Notes under the pieces: model-generated
What the model was told of the DNA's origin: nothing
The model's input: only the letters and a program-made list of their open reading frames with translations
Database searches by the model: none
Shown: piece after piece, positions 1-12,400 of the stretch
Layout of the letters: each line of letters opens with the position of its first letter
How positions within the stretch are numbered: position 1 is the stretch's first letter
Position numbers and translations under genes: made by a program
Assembly (NCBI GenBank): GCA_963965975.1
Contig: OZ014421.1
Coordinates: 3,709,001-3,773,000 of the forward strand
Direction: 5' to 3'
Origin: Xestospongia bergquistia
Lineage: Eukaryota; Porifera; Demospongiae; Haplosclerida; Petrosiidae
Length of the DNA: 64,000 nucleotides

Positions 1-1389
1 TGTTTATTTAGTTAGTGCCATAAAGTCCTTTAGACTGAGCAGTTTACTTTATAAACTTCTCTCAATAGTCTAAACCTTCTAAACTCTTTAACTTAAAGAC
101 TTTAGAGCGTTAATGCAAACTAACTTACTAAACTGTTAATAGATGTTTATTTAGTTAGTGCCATAAAGTCCTTTAGACTGAGCAGTATACTTTATTAACG
201 TCTCTCAATAGTCTAAACCCTCCAAAGTCTTTAACTTAAAGACTTTAGAGCGTTAATGCAAACTAACTTACTAAACAGTTAATAGCTGTTTATTTAGTTA
301 GTGCCATAAAGTCCTTTAGACTGAGTAGTTTACTTTATAAATATCTCTCAATAGTCTAAACCATTTAAAGTTCTTAAAGACTTCAGAGCGTTAATGCAAA
401 CTACCTTACTAAACTGTTAATAGCTGTTTATTTAGTTAGTGCCATAAAGTCCTTTAGACTGAGCAGTTTACTTTATAAACATCTCTCAATAGTCTAAATC
501 TTCTAAAGTCTTTAACTTAAAGACTTTAGAGCGTTAATGTTAGCTAACTGACTAAACTGTTAATGGCTGTTTATTTAGTTAGTGCCATAAAGTACTTTAG
601 ACTGAGTAGTTTACTTTATGAACTTCTCTCAATAGTCTAAACCATTTAAAGTCCTTAACTTAAAGACTTTAGAGCGTTAATGCAAACTAACTTACTAAAC
701 TGCTAATAGCTGTTTATTTAGTTAGTGTCATAAAGTCCTTTAGACTGAGCAGTTTACTTTATAAACTTCTCTCAATAGTCTAAACCTTCTAAAGTCTTTA
801 ACTTAATGACTTTGGAGCGTTAATGCAAACAAACTTACTAAACTGTTAATAGCTGTTTATTTAGTTAGTGCCATAAAGACCTTTAGATTGAGTAGTTTAC
901 TTTATAAACTTCTCTCAATAGTCTAAACCTTCTAAAGTCTTTAACTTAAAGACTTTGTAGCGTTAATGCAAACTAACTTACTAAACTGTTAATAGCTGTT
1001 TATTTAGTTAGGGCCATAAAGTCCTTTAGACTGAGCAGTTTACTTTATAAACTTCTCTGAATAGTCTAAACCTTCTAAAGTCTTTAACTTGAAGACTTTA
1101 GAGCGTTAATGCAAACTAACTTACTAAACTGTGAATAGCTGTTTATTTAGTTAGTGCCATAAAGTCCTTTAGACTGAGCAGTTTACTTTATAAACTTCTC
1201 TCAATAGTCTAAACCTTCTAAAGTCTTTAACTTAAAGACTTTGGAGCGTTAATGCAAACTAACTTACTAAACTGTTAATAGCTGTTTATTTAGTTAGTGC
1301 CATAAAGTCCTTTAGACTGAACAGTTTACTTTATAAACTTCTCTCAATAGTCTAAACCTTCTAAAGTCTTTAACTTAAAGACTTTGGAG

Positions 1390-4300
1390 CGTTAATGCAA
1401 ACTAACTTACTAAACTGTTAATAGCTGTTTATTTAGTTAGTGCCATAAAGTCCTTTAGACTGAGTAGTTTACTTTAGAAACATCTCTCAATAGTCTAAAC
1501 CTTCTAAAGTCTTTAATTTAATGACTTTGGAGCGTTAATGCAAACTAACTTACTAAACTGTTAATAGCTGTTTATTTAGTTATTGCCATAAAGTCCTTTA
1601 GACTGAGCAGTTAACATTATAAACTTCTCTCAATAGTCTAAACCTTCTAAAGTCTTTAACTTAAAGACTTTAAAGCGTCAATGCAAACTAACTTACTAAA
1701 CTGTTAATAGCTGTTTATTTAGTTAGTGCCATAAAGTCCTTTAGACTTAGTAGTTTACTTTATAAACTTCTCTCAATAGTCTAAACCTTCTAAAGTCTTT
1801 AACTTAAAGACTTTGGAGCGTTAATGTAAACTAACTTATTAAACTGTTAATAGCTGTTTATTTAGTTAGTGCCATAAAGTCCTTTAGACTGAGCAGTTTA
1901 CTTTATAAACTTCTCTCAATAGTCTAAACCTTCTAAAGTCGTTAACTTCAAGACTTCAGAAAGTTAATGCAATCTAACATACCGAACTGTTAATAGCTGT
2001 TTATTTAGTTAGTGCCATAAAGTCCTTTAGACTGAGCAGTTTACTTTATAAACTTCTCTCAACACTCTAAACCATCTAAAGTCTTTACCTTAAAGACTTT
2101 AAAGCGTTAACGCAAACTAACTTACTAAACTGTTAATAGCTGTTTATTTAGTTAGCACCATAAAATCCTTTAGACTGAACAGTTTACTTTATAAACTTCT
2201 CTCAATAGTCTAAACCTTCTAAAGTCTTTAACTTAAAGACTTTGGAGCGTTAGTGCAAACTAACTTACTAAACTGTTAATAGCTGTTTATTTAGTTAGTG
2301 CCATAAAGTCCTTTAGACTGAGTAGTTTACTTTAGAAACTTCTCTCAATAGTCTAAACCTTCTAAAGTCTTTAATTTAATGACTTTGGAGCGTTAATGCA
2401 AACTAACTTACTAAACTGTTAATAGCTGTTTATTTAGTTATTGCCATAAAGTCCTTTAGACTGAGCAGTTAACATTATAATCTTCTCTCAATAGTCTAAA
2501 CCTTCTAAAGTCTTTAACTTAAAGACTTTAAAGCGTCAATGCAAACTAACTTACTAAACTGTTAATAGCTGTTTATTTAGTTAGTGCCATAAAGTCCTTT
2601 AGACTTAGTAGTTTACTTTATAAACTTCTCTCAATAGTTTAAACCTTCTAAAGTCTTTAACTTAAAGACTTTAGAGCGTTAAAACAAACTAACTTACTAA
2701 ACTGTTAATAGCTGTTTATTTAGTTACTACCATAAAGTCCATTAGACTTAGTAGTTTACTTTATAAACTTCTCTCAATAGTCTAAATCTTCTAAAGCCTT
2801 TAACTTAAAGACTTTGGAGCGTTAATGCAAACTAACTTACTAAACTGTTAATAGCTGTTTATTTAGTTAGTGCCATAAACTCCTTTAGACTGAGCAGTTT
2901 ACTTTATAAACTTCTCTCAATAGTCTAAACCTTCTAAAGTCTTTAACTTAAAGACTTGAAAGTGTTAATGCAAACTAACTTACTAAACAGTTAATAGCTG
3001 TTTATTTAGTTAGTGCCATAAAGTCCTTTAGACTGAGTGGTTTACTTTATAAACTTCTCTCAATAGTCTAAACCTTCTAAAGTCTTTAACTTAAAGACTT
3101 TAGAGCGTTAATGCAAACTAACTTACTAAACTGTTAATAGCTGTTTATTTAGTTAGTGCCATAAAGTCCTTTAGACTGAGCAGTTTACTTTATAAACTTC
3201 TCTCAATAGTCTAAACCTTCTAAAGTCTTTAACTTCAAGACTTTACAGCGATAATGCAAACTAACTTACTAAACTGTTAATAGCTGTTTATTTAGTTAGT
3301 GCCATAAAGTCCTTTAGACTGAGCAGTTTACTTTATAAACGTCTCTCAATAGTCTAAACCTTCTAAAGTCTTTAACTTAAAGACTTTAGAGCGTTAATGC
3401 AAACTACCTTACTAAACTGTTAATAGCTGTTTATTTAGTTAGTGCCATAAAGTCCTGTAGACAGAGCAGTTAACATTATAAACTTCTCTCAATAGTCTTA
3501 ACCTTCTAAAGTCTTTAACTTAAAGACTTTAAAGCGTTAACCCAAACTAACTTACTAAACTGTTAATAGCTGTTTATTTAGTTAGTGCCATAAAGTCCTT
3601 TAGACTGAGCAGTTTACTTTATAAAATTGTCTCAAAAGACTAAACCTTCTAAAGTCTTTAACTTAAAGACTTTAGAGCGTTAATGCAAACTAACATACTA
3701 AACTGTTAATAACTGTTTACTTAGTTAGTGCCATAATGTCCTTTAGTCTGAGCAGTTTACATTATAAACTTCTCTCAATAGTCCAAACCTTCTAAAGTCT
3801 TTAACTTATGGACTTTGGAGCGTTAATGCAAACTAACTTACTAAACTGTTAATAGCTGTTTATTTAGTTAGTGCCATAAAGTCCTTTAGACTGAGTAGTT
3901 TACTTTAGAAACATCTCTCAATAGTCTAAACCTTCTAAAGTCTTTAATTTAATGACTTTGGAGCGTTAATGCAAACTAACTTACTAAACTGTTAATAGCT
4001 GTTTATTTAGTTATTGCCATAAAGTCCTTTAGACTGAGCAGTTAACATTATAAACTTCTCTCAATAGTCTAAACCTTCTAAAGTCTTTAACTTAAAGACT
4101 TTAAAGCGTCAATGCAAACTAACTTACTAAACTGTTAATAGCTGTTTATTTAGTTAGTGCCATAAAGTCCTTTAGACTTAGTAGTTTACTTTATAAACTT
4201 CTCTCAATAGTCTAAACCTTCTAAAGTCTTTAACTTAAAGACTTTGGAGCGTTAATGTAAACTAACTTATTAAACTGTTAATAGCTGTTTATTTAGGTAG

Positions 4301-6110
4301 TGCCATAAAGTCCTTTAGACTGAGCAGTTTACTTTATAAACTTCTCTCAATAGTCTAAACCTTCTAAAGTCGTTAACTTCAAGACTTCAGAAAGTTAATG
4401 CAATCTAACATACCAAACTGTTAATAGCTGTTTATTTAGTTAGTGCCATAAAGTCCTTTAGACTGAGCAGTTTACTTTATAAACTTCTCTCAACACTCTA
4501 AACCATCTAAAGTCTTTACCTTAAAGACTTTAAAGCGTTAACGCAAACTAACTTACTAAACTGTTAATAGCTGTTTATTTAGTTAGCACCATAAAATCCT
4601 TTAGACTGAACAGTTTACTTTATAAACTTCTCTCAATAGTCTAAACCTTCTAAAGTCTTTAACTTAAAGACTTTGGAGCGTTAATGCAAACTAACTTACT
4701 AAACTGTTAATAGCTGTTTATTTAGTTAGTGCCATAAAGTCCTTTAGACTGAGTAGTTTACTTTAGAAACTTCTCTCAATAGTCTAAACCTTCTAAAGTC
4801 TTTAATTTAATGACTTTGGAGCGTTAATGCAAACTAACTTACTAAACTGTTAATAGCTGTTTATTTAGTTATTGCCATAAAGTCCTTTAGACTGAGCAGT
4901 TAACATTATAATCTTCTCTCAATAGTCTAAACCTTCTAAAGTCTTTAACTTAAAGACTTTAAAGCGTCAATGCAAACTAACTTACTAAACTGTTAATAGC
5001 TGTTTATTTAGTTAGTGCCATAAAGTCCTTTAGACTTAGTAGTTTACTTTATAAACTTCTCTCAATAGTTTAAACCTTCTAAAGTCTTTAACTTAAAGAC
5101 TTTAGAGCGTTAAAACAAACTAACTTACTAAACTGTTAATAGCTGTTTATTTAGTTACTACCATAAAGTCCATTAGACTTAGTAGTTTACTTTATAAACT
5201 TCTCTCAATAGTCTAAATCTTCTAAAGCCTTTAACTTAAAGACTTTGGAGCGTTAATGCAAACTAACTTACTAAACTGTTAATAGCTGTTTATTTAGTTA
5301 GTGCCATAAACTCCTTTAGACTGAGCAGTTTACTTTATAAACTTCTCTCAATAGTCTAAACCTTCTAAAGTCTTTAACTTAAAGACTTGAAAGTGTTAAT
5401 GCAAACTAACTTACTAAACAGTTAATAGCTGTTTATTTAGTTAGTGCCATAAAGTCCTTTAGACTGAGTGGTTTACTTTATAAACTTCTCTCAATAGTCT
5501 AAACCTTCTAAAGTCTTTAACTTAAAGACTTTAGAGCGTTAATGCAAACTAACTTACTAAACTGTTAATAGCTGTTTATTTAGTTAGTGCCATAAAGTCC
5601 TTTAGACTGAGCAGTTTACTTTATAAACGTCTCTCAATAGTCTAAACCTTCTAAAGTCTTTAACTTAAAGACTTTAGAGCGTTAATGCAAACTACCTTAC
5701 TAAACTGTTAATAGCTGTTTATTTAGTTAGTGCCATAAAGTCCTGTAGACAGAGCAGTTAACATTATAAACTTCTCTCAATAGTCTTAACCTTCTAAAGT
5801 CTTTAACTTAAAGACTTTAAAGCGTTAACCCAAACTAACTTACTAAACTGTTAATAGCTGTTTATTTAGTTAGTGCCATAAAGTCCTTTAGACTGAGCAG
5901 TTTACTTTATAAAATTGTCTCAAAAGACTAAACCTTCTAAAGTCTTTAACTTAAAGACTTTAGAGCGTTAATGCAAACTAACATACTAAACTGTTAATAA
6001 CTGTTTATTTAGTTAGTGCCATAATGTCCTTTAGTCTGAGCAGTTTACATTATAAACTTCTCTCAATAGTCCAAACCTTCTAAAGTCTTTAACTTATGGA
6101 CTTTCGAGCG
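1390..6110. repeat. 17-monomer higher-order repeat (2,431 bp), two copies
   Basis: Rare monomer variants recur at exact multiples of 143. ACTTTAGAAACAT occurs at 1471 and 3902 (2,431 apart, 17 x 143). AACATTATAATC occurs at 2471 and 4902 (2,431). ACTTCAGAAAGTT occurs at 1953 and 4384 (2,431). The second copy lacks one monomer equivalent to about 3150-3292, so later markers such as ATAATGTCCTTTAGTCTG (3733 and 6021) are 2,288 apart (16 x 143). This is duplication of a multi-monomer block inside the array; boundaries are approximate. Confidence 0.9.
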
Positions 6111-8399
6111 TTAATGTATACTAACTTATTAAACTGTTAATAGCTGTTTATTTAGTTAGTGCCATAAAGTCCTTTAGACTGAGCAGTTTACTTTATAAAC
6201 TTCTCTCAATAGTCTAAACCTTCTAAAGTCTTTAACTTAAAGACTTTAGAGCGTTAAAACAAACTAACTTACTAAACTGTTAATAGCTGTTTATTTAGTT
6301 ACTGCCATAAAGTCCATTAGACTTAGTAGTTTACTTTATAAACTTCTCTCAATAGTCTAAATCTTCTAAAGCCTTTAACTTAAAGACTTTGCAGCGTTAA
6401 TGCAAACTAACTTACTAAACTGTTAATAGCTGTTTATTTAGTTAGTGCCATAAAGTCCTTTAGACTGAGCAGTTTACTTTATAAACTTCTCTCAATAGTC
6501 TAAACCTTCTAAAGTCTTTAACTTAAAGACTTTGGAGCGTTAATGCACACAAACTTACTAAACTGTTAATAGCCGTTTATTTAGTTAGTGCCTTAAAGTC
6601 CTTTAGACTGAGTAGTTTAATTTATAAAATTCTCTCAATAGTCTAAACCTTCTAATGTCTTCAATTTAAAGACTTTGTAGCGTTAATGCAAACTAACTTA
6701 CTAAACTGTTAATAGCTGTTTATTTAGTTAGTGCCATAAAGTCCTTTAGACTGAGCAGTTTACTTTATAAACTTCTCTCAATAGTCTAAACCTTCTAAAG
6801 TCTTTAACTTAAAGACTTTACAGCGTTAAAACAAACTAACTTACTAAACTGTTAATAGCTGTTTATTTAGTTACTGCCATAAAGTCCATTAGACTTAGTA
6901 GTTTACTTTATAAACTTCTCTCAATAGTCTAAATCTTCTAAAGCCTTTAACTTAAAGACTTTGGAGCGTTAATGCAAACTAACTTACTAAACTGTTAATA
7001 GCTGTTTATTTAGTTAGTGCCATAAAGTCCTTTAGACTGAGCAGTTTACTTTATAAACTTCTCTCAATAGTCTAAACCTTCTAAAGTCTTTAACTTAAAG
7101 ACTTGAAAGTGTTAATGCAAACTAACTTACTAAACAGTTAATAGCTGTTTATTTAGTTAGTGCCATAAAGTCCTTTAGACTGAGTGGTTTACTTTATAAA
7201 CTTCTCTCAATAGTCTAAACCTTCTAAAGTCTTTAACTTAAAGACTTTAGAGCGTTAATGCAAACTAACTTACTAAACTGTTAATAGCTGTTTATTTAGT
7301 TAGTGCCATAAAGTCCTTTAGACTGAGTAGTTTACTTTATAAACTTCTCTCAATAGTCTAAACCTTCTAAAGTCTTTAACTTAAAGACTTTGGAGCGTTA
7401 ATGCACACAAACTTACTAAACTGTTAATAGCCGTTTATTTAGTTAGTGCCTTAAAGTCCTTTAGACTGAGTAGTTTAATTTATAAAATTCTCTCAATAGT
7501 CTAAACCTTCTAATGTCTTCAATTTAAAGACTTTGTAGCGTTAATGCAAACTAACTTACTAAACTGTTAATAGCTGTTTATTTAGTTAGTGCCATAAAGT
7601 CCTTTAGACTGAGCAGTTTACTTTATAAACTTCTCTCAATAGTCTAAACCTTCTAAAGTCTTTAACTTAAAGACTTTAGAGCGTTAAAACAAACTAACTT
7701 ACTAAACTGTTAATAGCTGTTTATTTAGTTACTGCCATAAAGTCCATTAGACTTAGTAGTTTACTTTATAACCTTCTCTCAATAGTCTAAACCTTCTAAA
7801 GTTTTTTAACTTAAAGACTTTAGAAAGTTAATGCAAACTAACATACCAAACTGTTAATAGCTGTTTATTTAGTTAGTGCCATAAAGTCCTTTAGACTGAG
7901 CAGTTTACTTTATAAACTTCTCTCAATAGTCTAAACCTTCTAAAGTCTTTAACTTAAAGACTTTAGAGCCTTAATGCAAACGAACTTACTAAACTGTTTA
8001 TAGCTGTTTATATAGTTAGTGCCATAAAGTCCTTTAGACTGAGCAGTTTACTTTATAAACTTCTCTCAATAGTCTAAACCTTCTAAAGTCTTTAACTTAA
8101 AGACTTTAGAACGCTAATGCAAACTAACTTACTAAACTGTTAATAGTTTTTATTTAGTTAGTGCAATAAACTCCTTTAGAGTGAGCAGTTTACTTTATAA
8201 AATTCTCTCAAAAGTCTAAACTTTCTAAAGTCTTTAACTTAAAGACTTTAGAGCGTTAATGCAAACTAACTTACTAAACTGTTAATAACTATTTATTTAG
8301 TTAGTGCCATAATGTCCTTTACACTGAGCAGTTTACTTTATAAACTTCTCTCAATAGTCTAAACCTTCTAAAGTCTGTAACTTAAAGACTTTGGAGCGT

Positions 8400-11300
8400 T
8401 AATGTGAACTAACTTATTAAACTGTTAATAGCTGTTTATTTAGTTAGTGCCATAAAGTCCTTTAGACTGAGCAGTTTACTTTATAAACTTCTCTCAATAG
8501 TCTAAACCTTCTAAAGTCGTTAACTTCAAGACTTCAGAAAGTTAATGCAATCTAACATACCAAACTGTTAATAGCTGTTTATTTAGTTAGTGCCATAAAG
8601 TCCTTTAGACTGAGCAGTTTACTTTATAAACTTCTCTCAATACTCTAAACCATCTAAAGTCTTTACCTTAAAGACTTTAAAGCGTTAACGCAAACTAACT
8701 TACTAAACTGTTAATAGCTGTTTATTTAGTTAGCACCATAAAATCCTTTAGACTGAACAGTTTACTTTATAAACTTCTCTCAATAGTCTAAACCTTCTAA
8801 AGTCTTTAACTTAAAGACTTTGGAGCGTTAATGCAAACTAACTTACTAAACTGTTAATAGCTGTTTATTTAGTTAGTGCCATAAAGTCCTTTAGACTGAG
8901 TAGTTTACTTTAGAAACTTCTCTCAATAGTCTAAACCTTCTAAAGTCTTTAATTTAATGACTTTGGAGCGTTAATGCAAACTAACTTACTAAACTGTTAA
9001 TAGCTGTTTATTTAGTTATTGCCATAAAGTCCTTTAGACTGAGCAGTTAACATTATAATCTTCTCTCAATAGTCTAAACCTTCTAAAGTCTTTAACTTAA
9101 AGACTTTAAAGCGTCAATGCAAACTAACTTACTAAACTGTTAATAGCTGTTTATTTAGTTAGTGCCATAAAGTCCTTTAGACTTAGTAGTTTACTTTATA
9201 AACTTCTCTCAATAGTCTAAACCTTCTAAAGTCTTTAACTTAAAGACTTTAGGGCGTTAAAACAAACTAACTTACTAAACTGTTAATAGCTGTTTATTTA
9301 GTTACTGCCATAAAGTCCATTAGACTTAGTAGTTTACTTTATAAACTTCTCTCAATAGTCTAAATCTTCTAAAGCCTTTAACTTAAAGACTTTGGAGCGT
9401 TAATGCAAACTAACTTACTAAACTGTTAATAGCTGTTTATTTAGTTAGTGCCATAAAGTCCTTTAGACTGAACAGTTTACTTTATAAACTTCTCTCAATA
9501 GTCTAAACCTTCTAAAGTCTTTAACTTAAAGACTTTGGAGCGTTAATGCAAACTAACTTACTAAACTGTTAATAGCTGTTTATTTAGTTAGTGCCATAAA
9601 GTCCTTTAGACTGAGTAGTTTACTTTAGAAACTTCTCTCAATAGTCTAAACCTTCTAAAGTCTTTAATTTAATGACTTTGGAGCGTTAATGCAAACTAAC
9701 TTACTAAACTGTTAATAGCTGTTTATTTAGTTATTGCCATAAAGTCCTTTAGACTGAGCAGTTAACATTATAAACTTCTCTCAATAGTCTAATCCTTCTA
9801 AAGTCTTTAACTTAAAGACTTTAAAGCGTCAATGCAAACTAACTTACTAAACTGTTAATAGCTGTTTATTTAGTTAGTGCCATAAAGTCCTTTAGACTTA
9901 GTAGTTTACTTTATAAACTTCTCTCAATAGTCTAAACCTTCTAAAGTCTTTAACTTAAAGACTTTGGAGCGTTAATGTAAACTAACTTATTAAACTGTTA
10001 ATAGCTGTTTATTTAGTTAGTGCCATAAAGTCCTTTAGACTGAGCAGTTTACTTTATAAACTTCTCTCAATAGTCTAAACCTTCTAAAGTCGTTAACTTC
10101 AAGACTTCAGAAAGTTAATGCAATCTAACATACCAAACTGTTAATAGCTGTTTATTTAGTTAGTGCCATAAAGTCCTTTAGACTGAGCAGTTTACTTTAT
10201 AAACTTCTCTCAATACTCTAAACCATCTAAAGTCTTTACCTTAAAGACTTTAAAGCGTTAACGCAAACTAACTTACTAAACTGTTAATAGCTGTTTATTT
10301 AGTTAGCACCATAAAATCCTTTAGACTGAACAGTTTACTTTATAAACTTCTCTCAATAGTCTAAACCTTCTAAAGTCTTTAACTTAAAGACTTTGGAGCG
10401 TTAATGCAAACTAACTTACTAAACTGTTAATAGCTGTTTATTTAGTTAGTGCCATAAAGTCCTTTAGACTGAGTAGTTTACTTTAGAAACTTCTCTCAAT
10501 AGTCTAAACCTTCTAAAGTCTTTAATTTAATGACTTTGGAGCGTTAATGCAAACTAACTTACTAAACTGTTAATAGCTGTTTATTTAGTTATTGCCATAA
10601 AGTCCTTTAGACTGAGCAGTTAACATTATAATCTTCTCTCAATAGTCTAAACCTTCTAAAGTCTTTAACTTAAAGACTTTAAAGCGTCAATGCAAACTAA
10701 CTTACTAAACTGTTAATAGCTGTTTATTTAGTTAGTGCCATAAAGTCCTTTAGACTTAGTAGTTTACTTTATAATCTTCTCTCAAAAGTCTAAACCTTCT
10801 AAAGTCTTTAACTTAAAGACTTTGGAGCGTTAATGCAAACTAACTTACTAAACTGTTAATAGCTGTTTATTTAGTTAGTGCCATAAAGTCCATTAGACTG
10901 AACAGTTTACTTTATAAACTTCTCTCAATAGTCTAAACTTCTAAAGTCTTTAACTTAAAGACTTTGGAGCGTTAATGCAAACTAACTTACTAAACTGTTA
11001 ATAGCTGTTTATTTAGTTAGTGCCATAAAGTCCTTTAGACTGAGTAGTTTACTTTAGAAACTTCTCTCAATAGTCTAAACCTTCTAAAGTCTTTAATTCA
11101 ATGACTTTGGAGCGTTAATGCAAACTAACTTACTAAACTGTTAATAGCTGTTTATTTAGTTATTGCCATAAAGTCCTTTAGACTGAGCAGTTAACATTAT
11201 AAACTTCTCTCAATAGTCTAAACCTTCTAAAGTCTTTAACTTAAAGACTTTAAAGCGTCAATGCAAACTAACTTACTAAACTGTTAATAGCTGTTTATTT

Positions 11301-12400
11301 AGTTAGTGCCATAAAGTCCTTTAGACTTAGTAGTTTACTTTATAAACTTCTCTCAATAGTCTAAACCTTCTAAAGTCTTTAACTTAAAGACTTTGGAGCG
11401 TTAATGTAAACTAACTTATTAAACTGTTAATAGCTGTTTATTTATTTAGTGCCATAAAGTCCTTTAGACTGAGCAGTTTACTTTATAAACTTCTCTCAAT
11501 AGTCTAAACCTTCTAAAGTCGTTAACTTCAAGACTTCAGAAAGTTAATGCAATCTAACATACCAAACTGTTAATAGCTGTTTATTTAGTTAGTGCCATAA
11601 AGTCCTTTAGACTGAGCAGTTTACTTTATAAACTTCTCTCAATAATCTAAACCATCTAAAGTCTTTACCTTAAAGACTTTAAAGCGTTAACGCAAACTAA
11701 CTTACTAAACTGTTAATAGCTGTTTACTTAGTTAGCACCATAAAATCCTTTAGACTGAACAGTTTACTTTATAAACTTCTCTCAATAGTCTAAACCTTCT
11801 AAAGTCTTTAACTTAAAGACTTTGGAGCGTTAATGCAAACTAACTTACTAAACTGTTAATAGCTGTTTATTTAGTTAGTGCCATAAAGTCCTTTAGACTG
11901 AGTAGTTTACTTTAGAAACTTCTCTCAATAGTCTAAACCTTCTAAAGTCTTTAATTCAATGACTTTGGAGCGTTAATGCAAACTAACTTACTAAACTGTT
12001 AATAGCTGTTTATTTAGTTATTGCCATAAAGTCCTTTAGACTGAGCAGTTAACATTATAATCTTCTCTCAATAGTCTAAACCTTCTAAAGTCTTTAACTT
12101 AAAGACTTTAAAGCGTCAATGCAAACTAACTTACTAAACTGTTAATAGCTGTTTATTTAGTTAGTGCCATAAAGTCCTTTAGACTTAGTAGTTTACTTTA
12201 TAAACTTCTCTCAATAGTCTAAACCTTCTAAAGTCTTTAACTTAAAGACTTTGGAGCGTTAATGTAAACTAACTTATTAAACTGTTAATAGCTGTTTATT
12301 TAGTTAGTGCCATAATGTCCTTTAGACTGAGCAGTTTACTTTATAAACTTCTCTCAATAGTCTAAACCTTCTAAAGTCGTTAACTTAAAGACTTCAGAAA
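8400..12400. repeat. 10/11-monomer higher-order repeats within the satellite
   Basis: The variant ACTTCAGAAAGTTAATGCAA seen at 1953 and 4384 returns at 8531, 10104 and 11533. Spacings are 4,147 (29 x 143), 1,573 (11 x 143) and 1,429 (10 x 143 minus a one-base deletion near 10,937). The same ordered set of variants accompanies each copy, so the block was amplified with different unit numbers than the 17-mer to its left. Confidence 0.85.
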
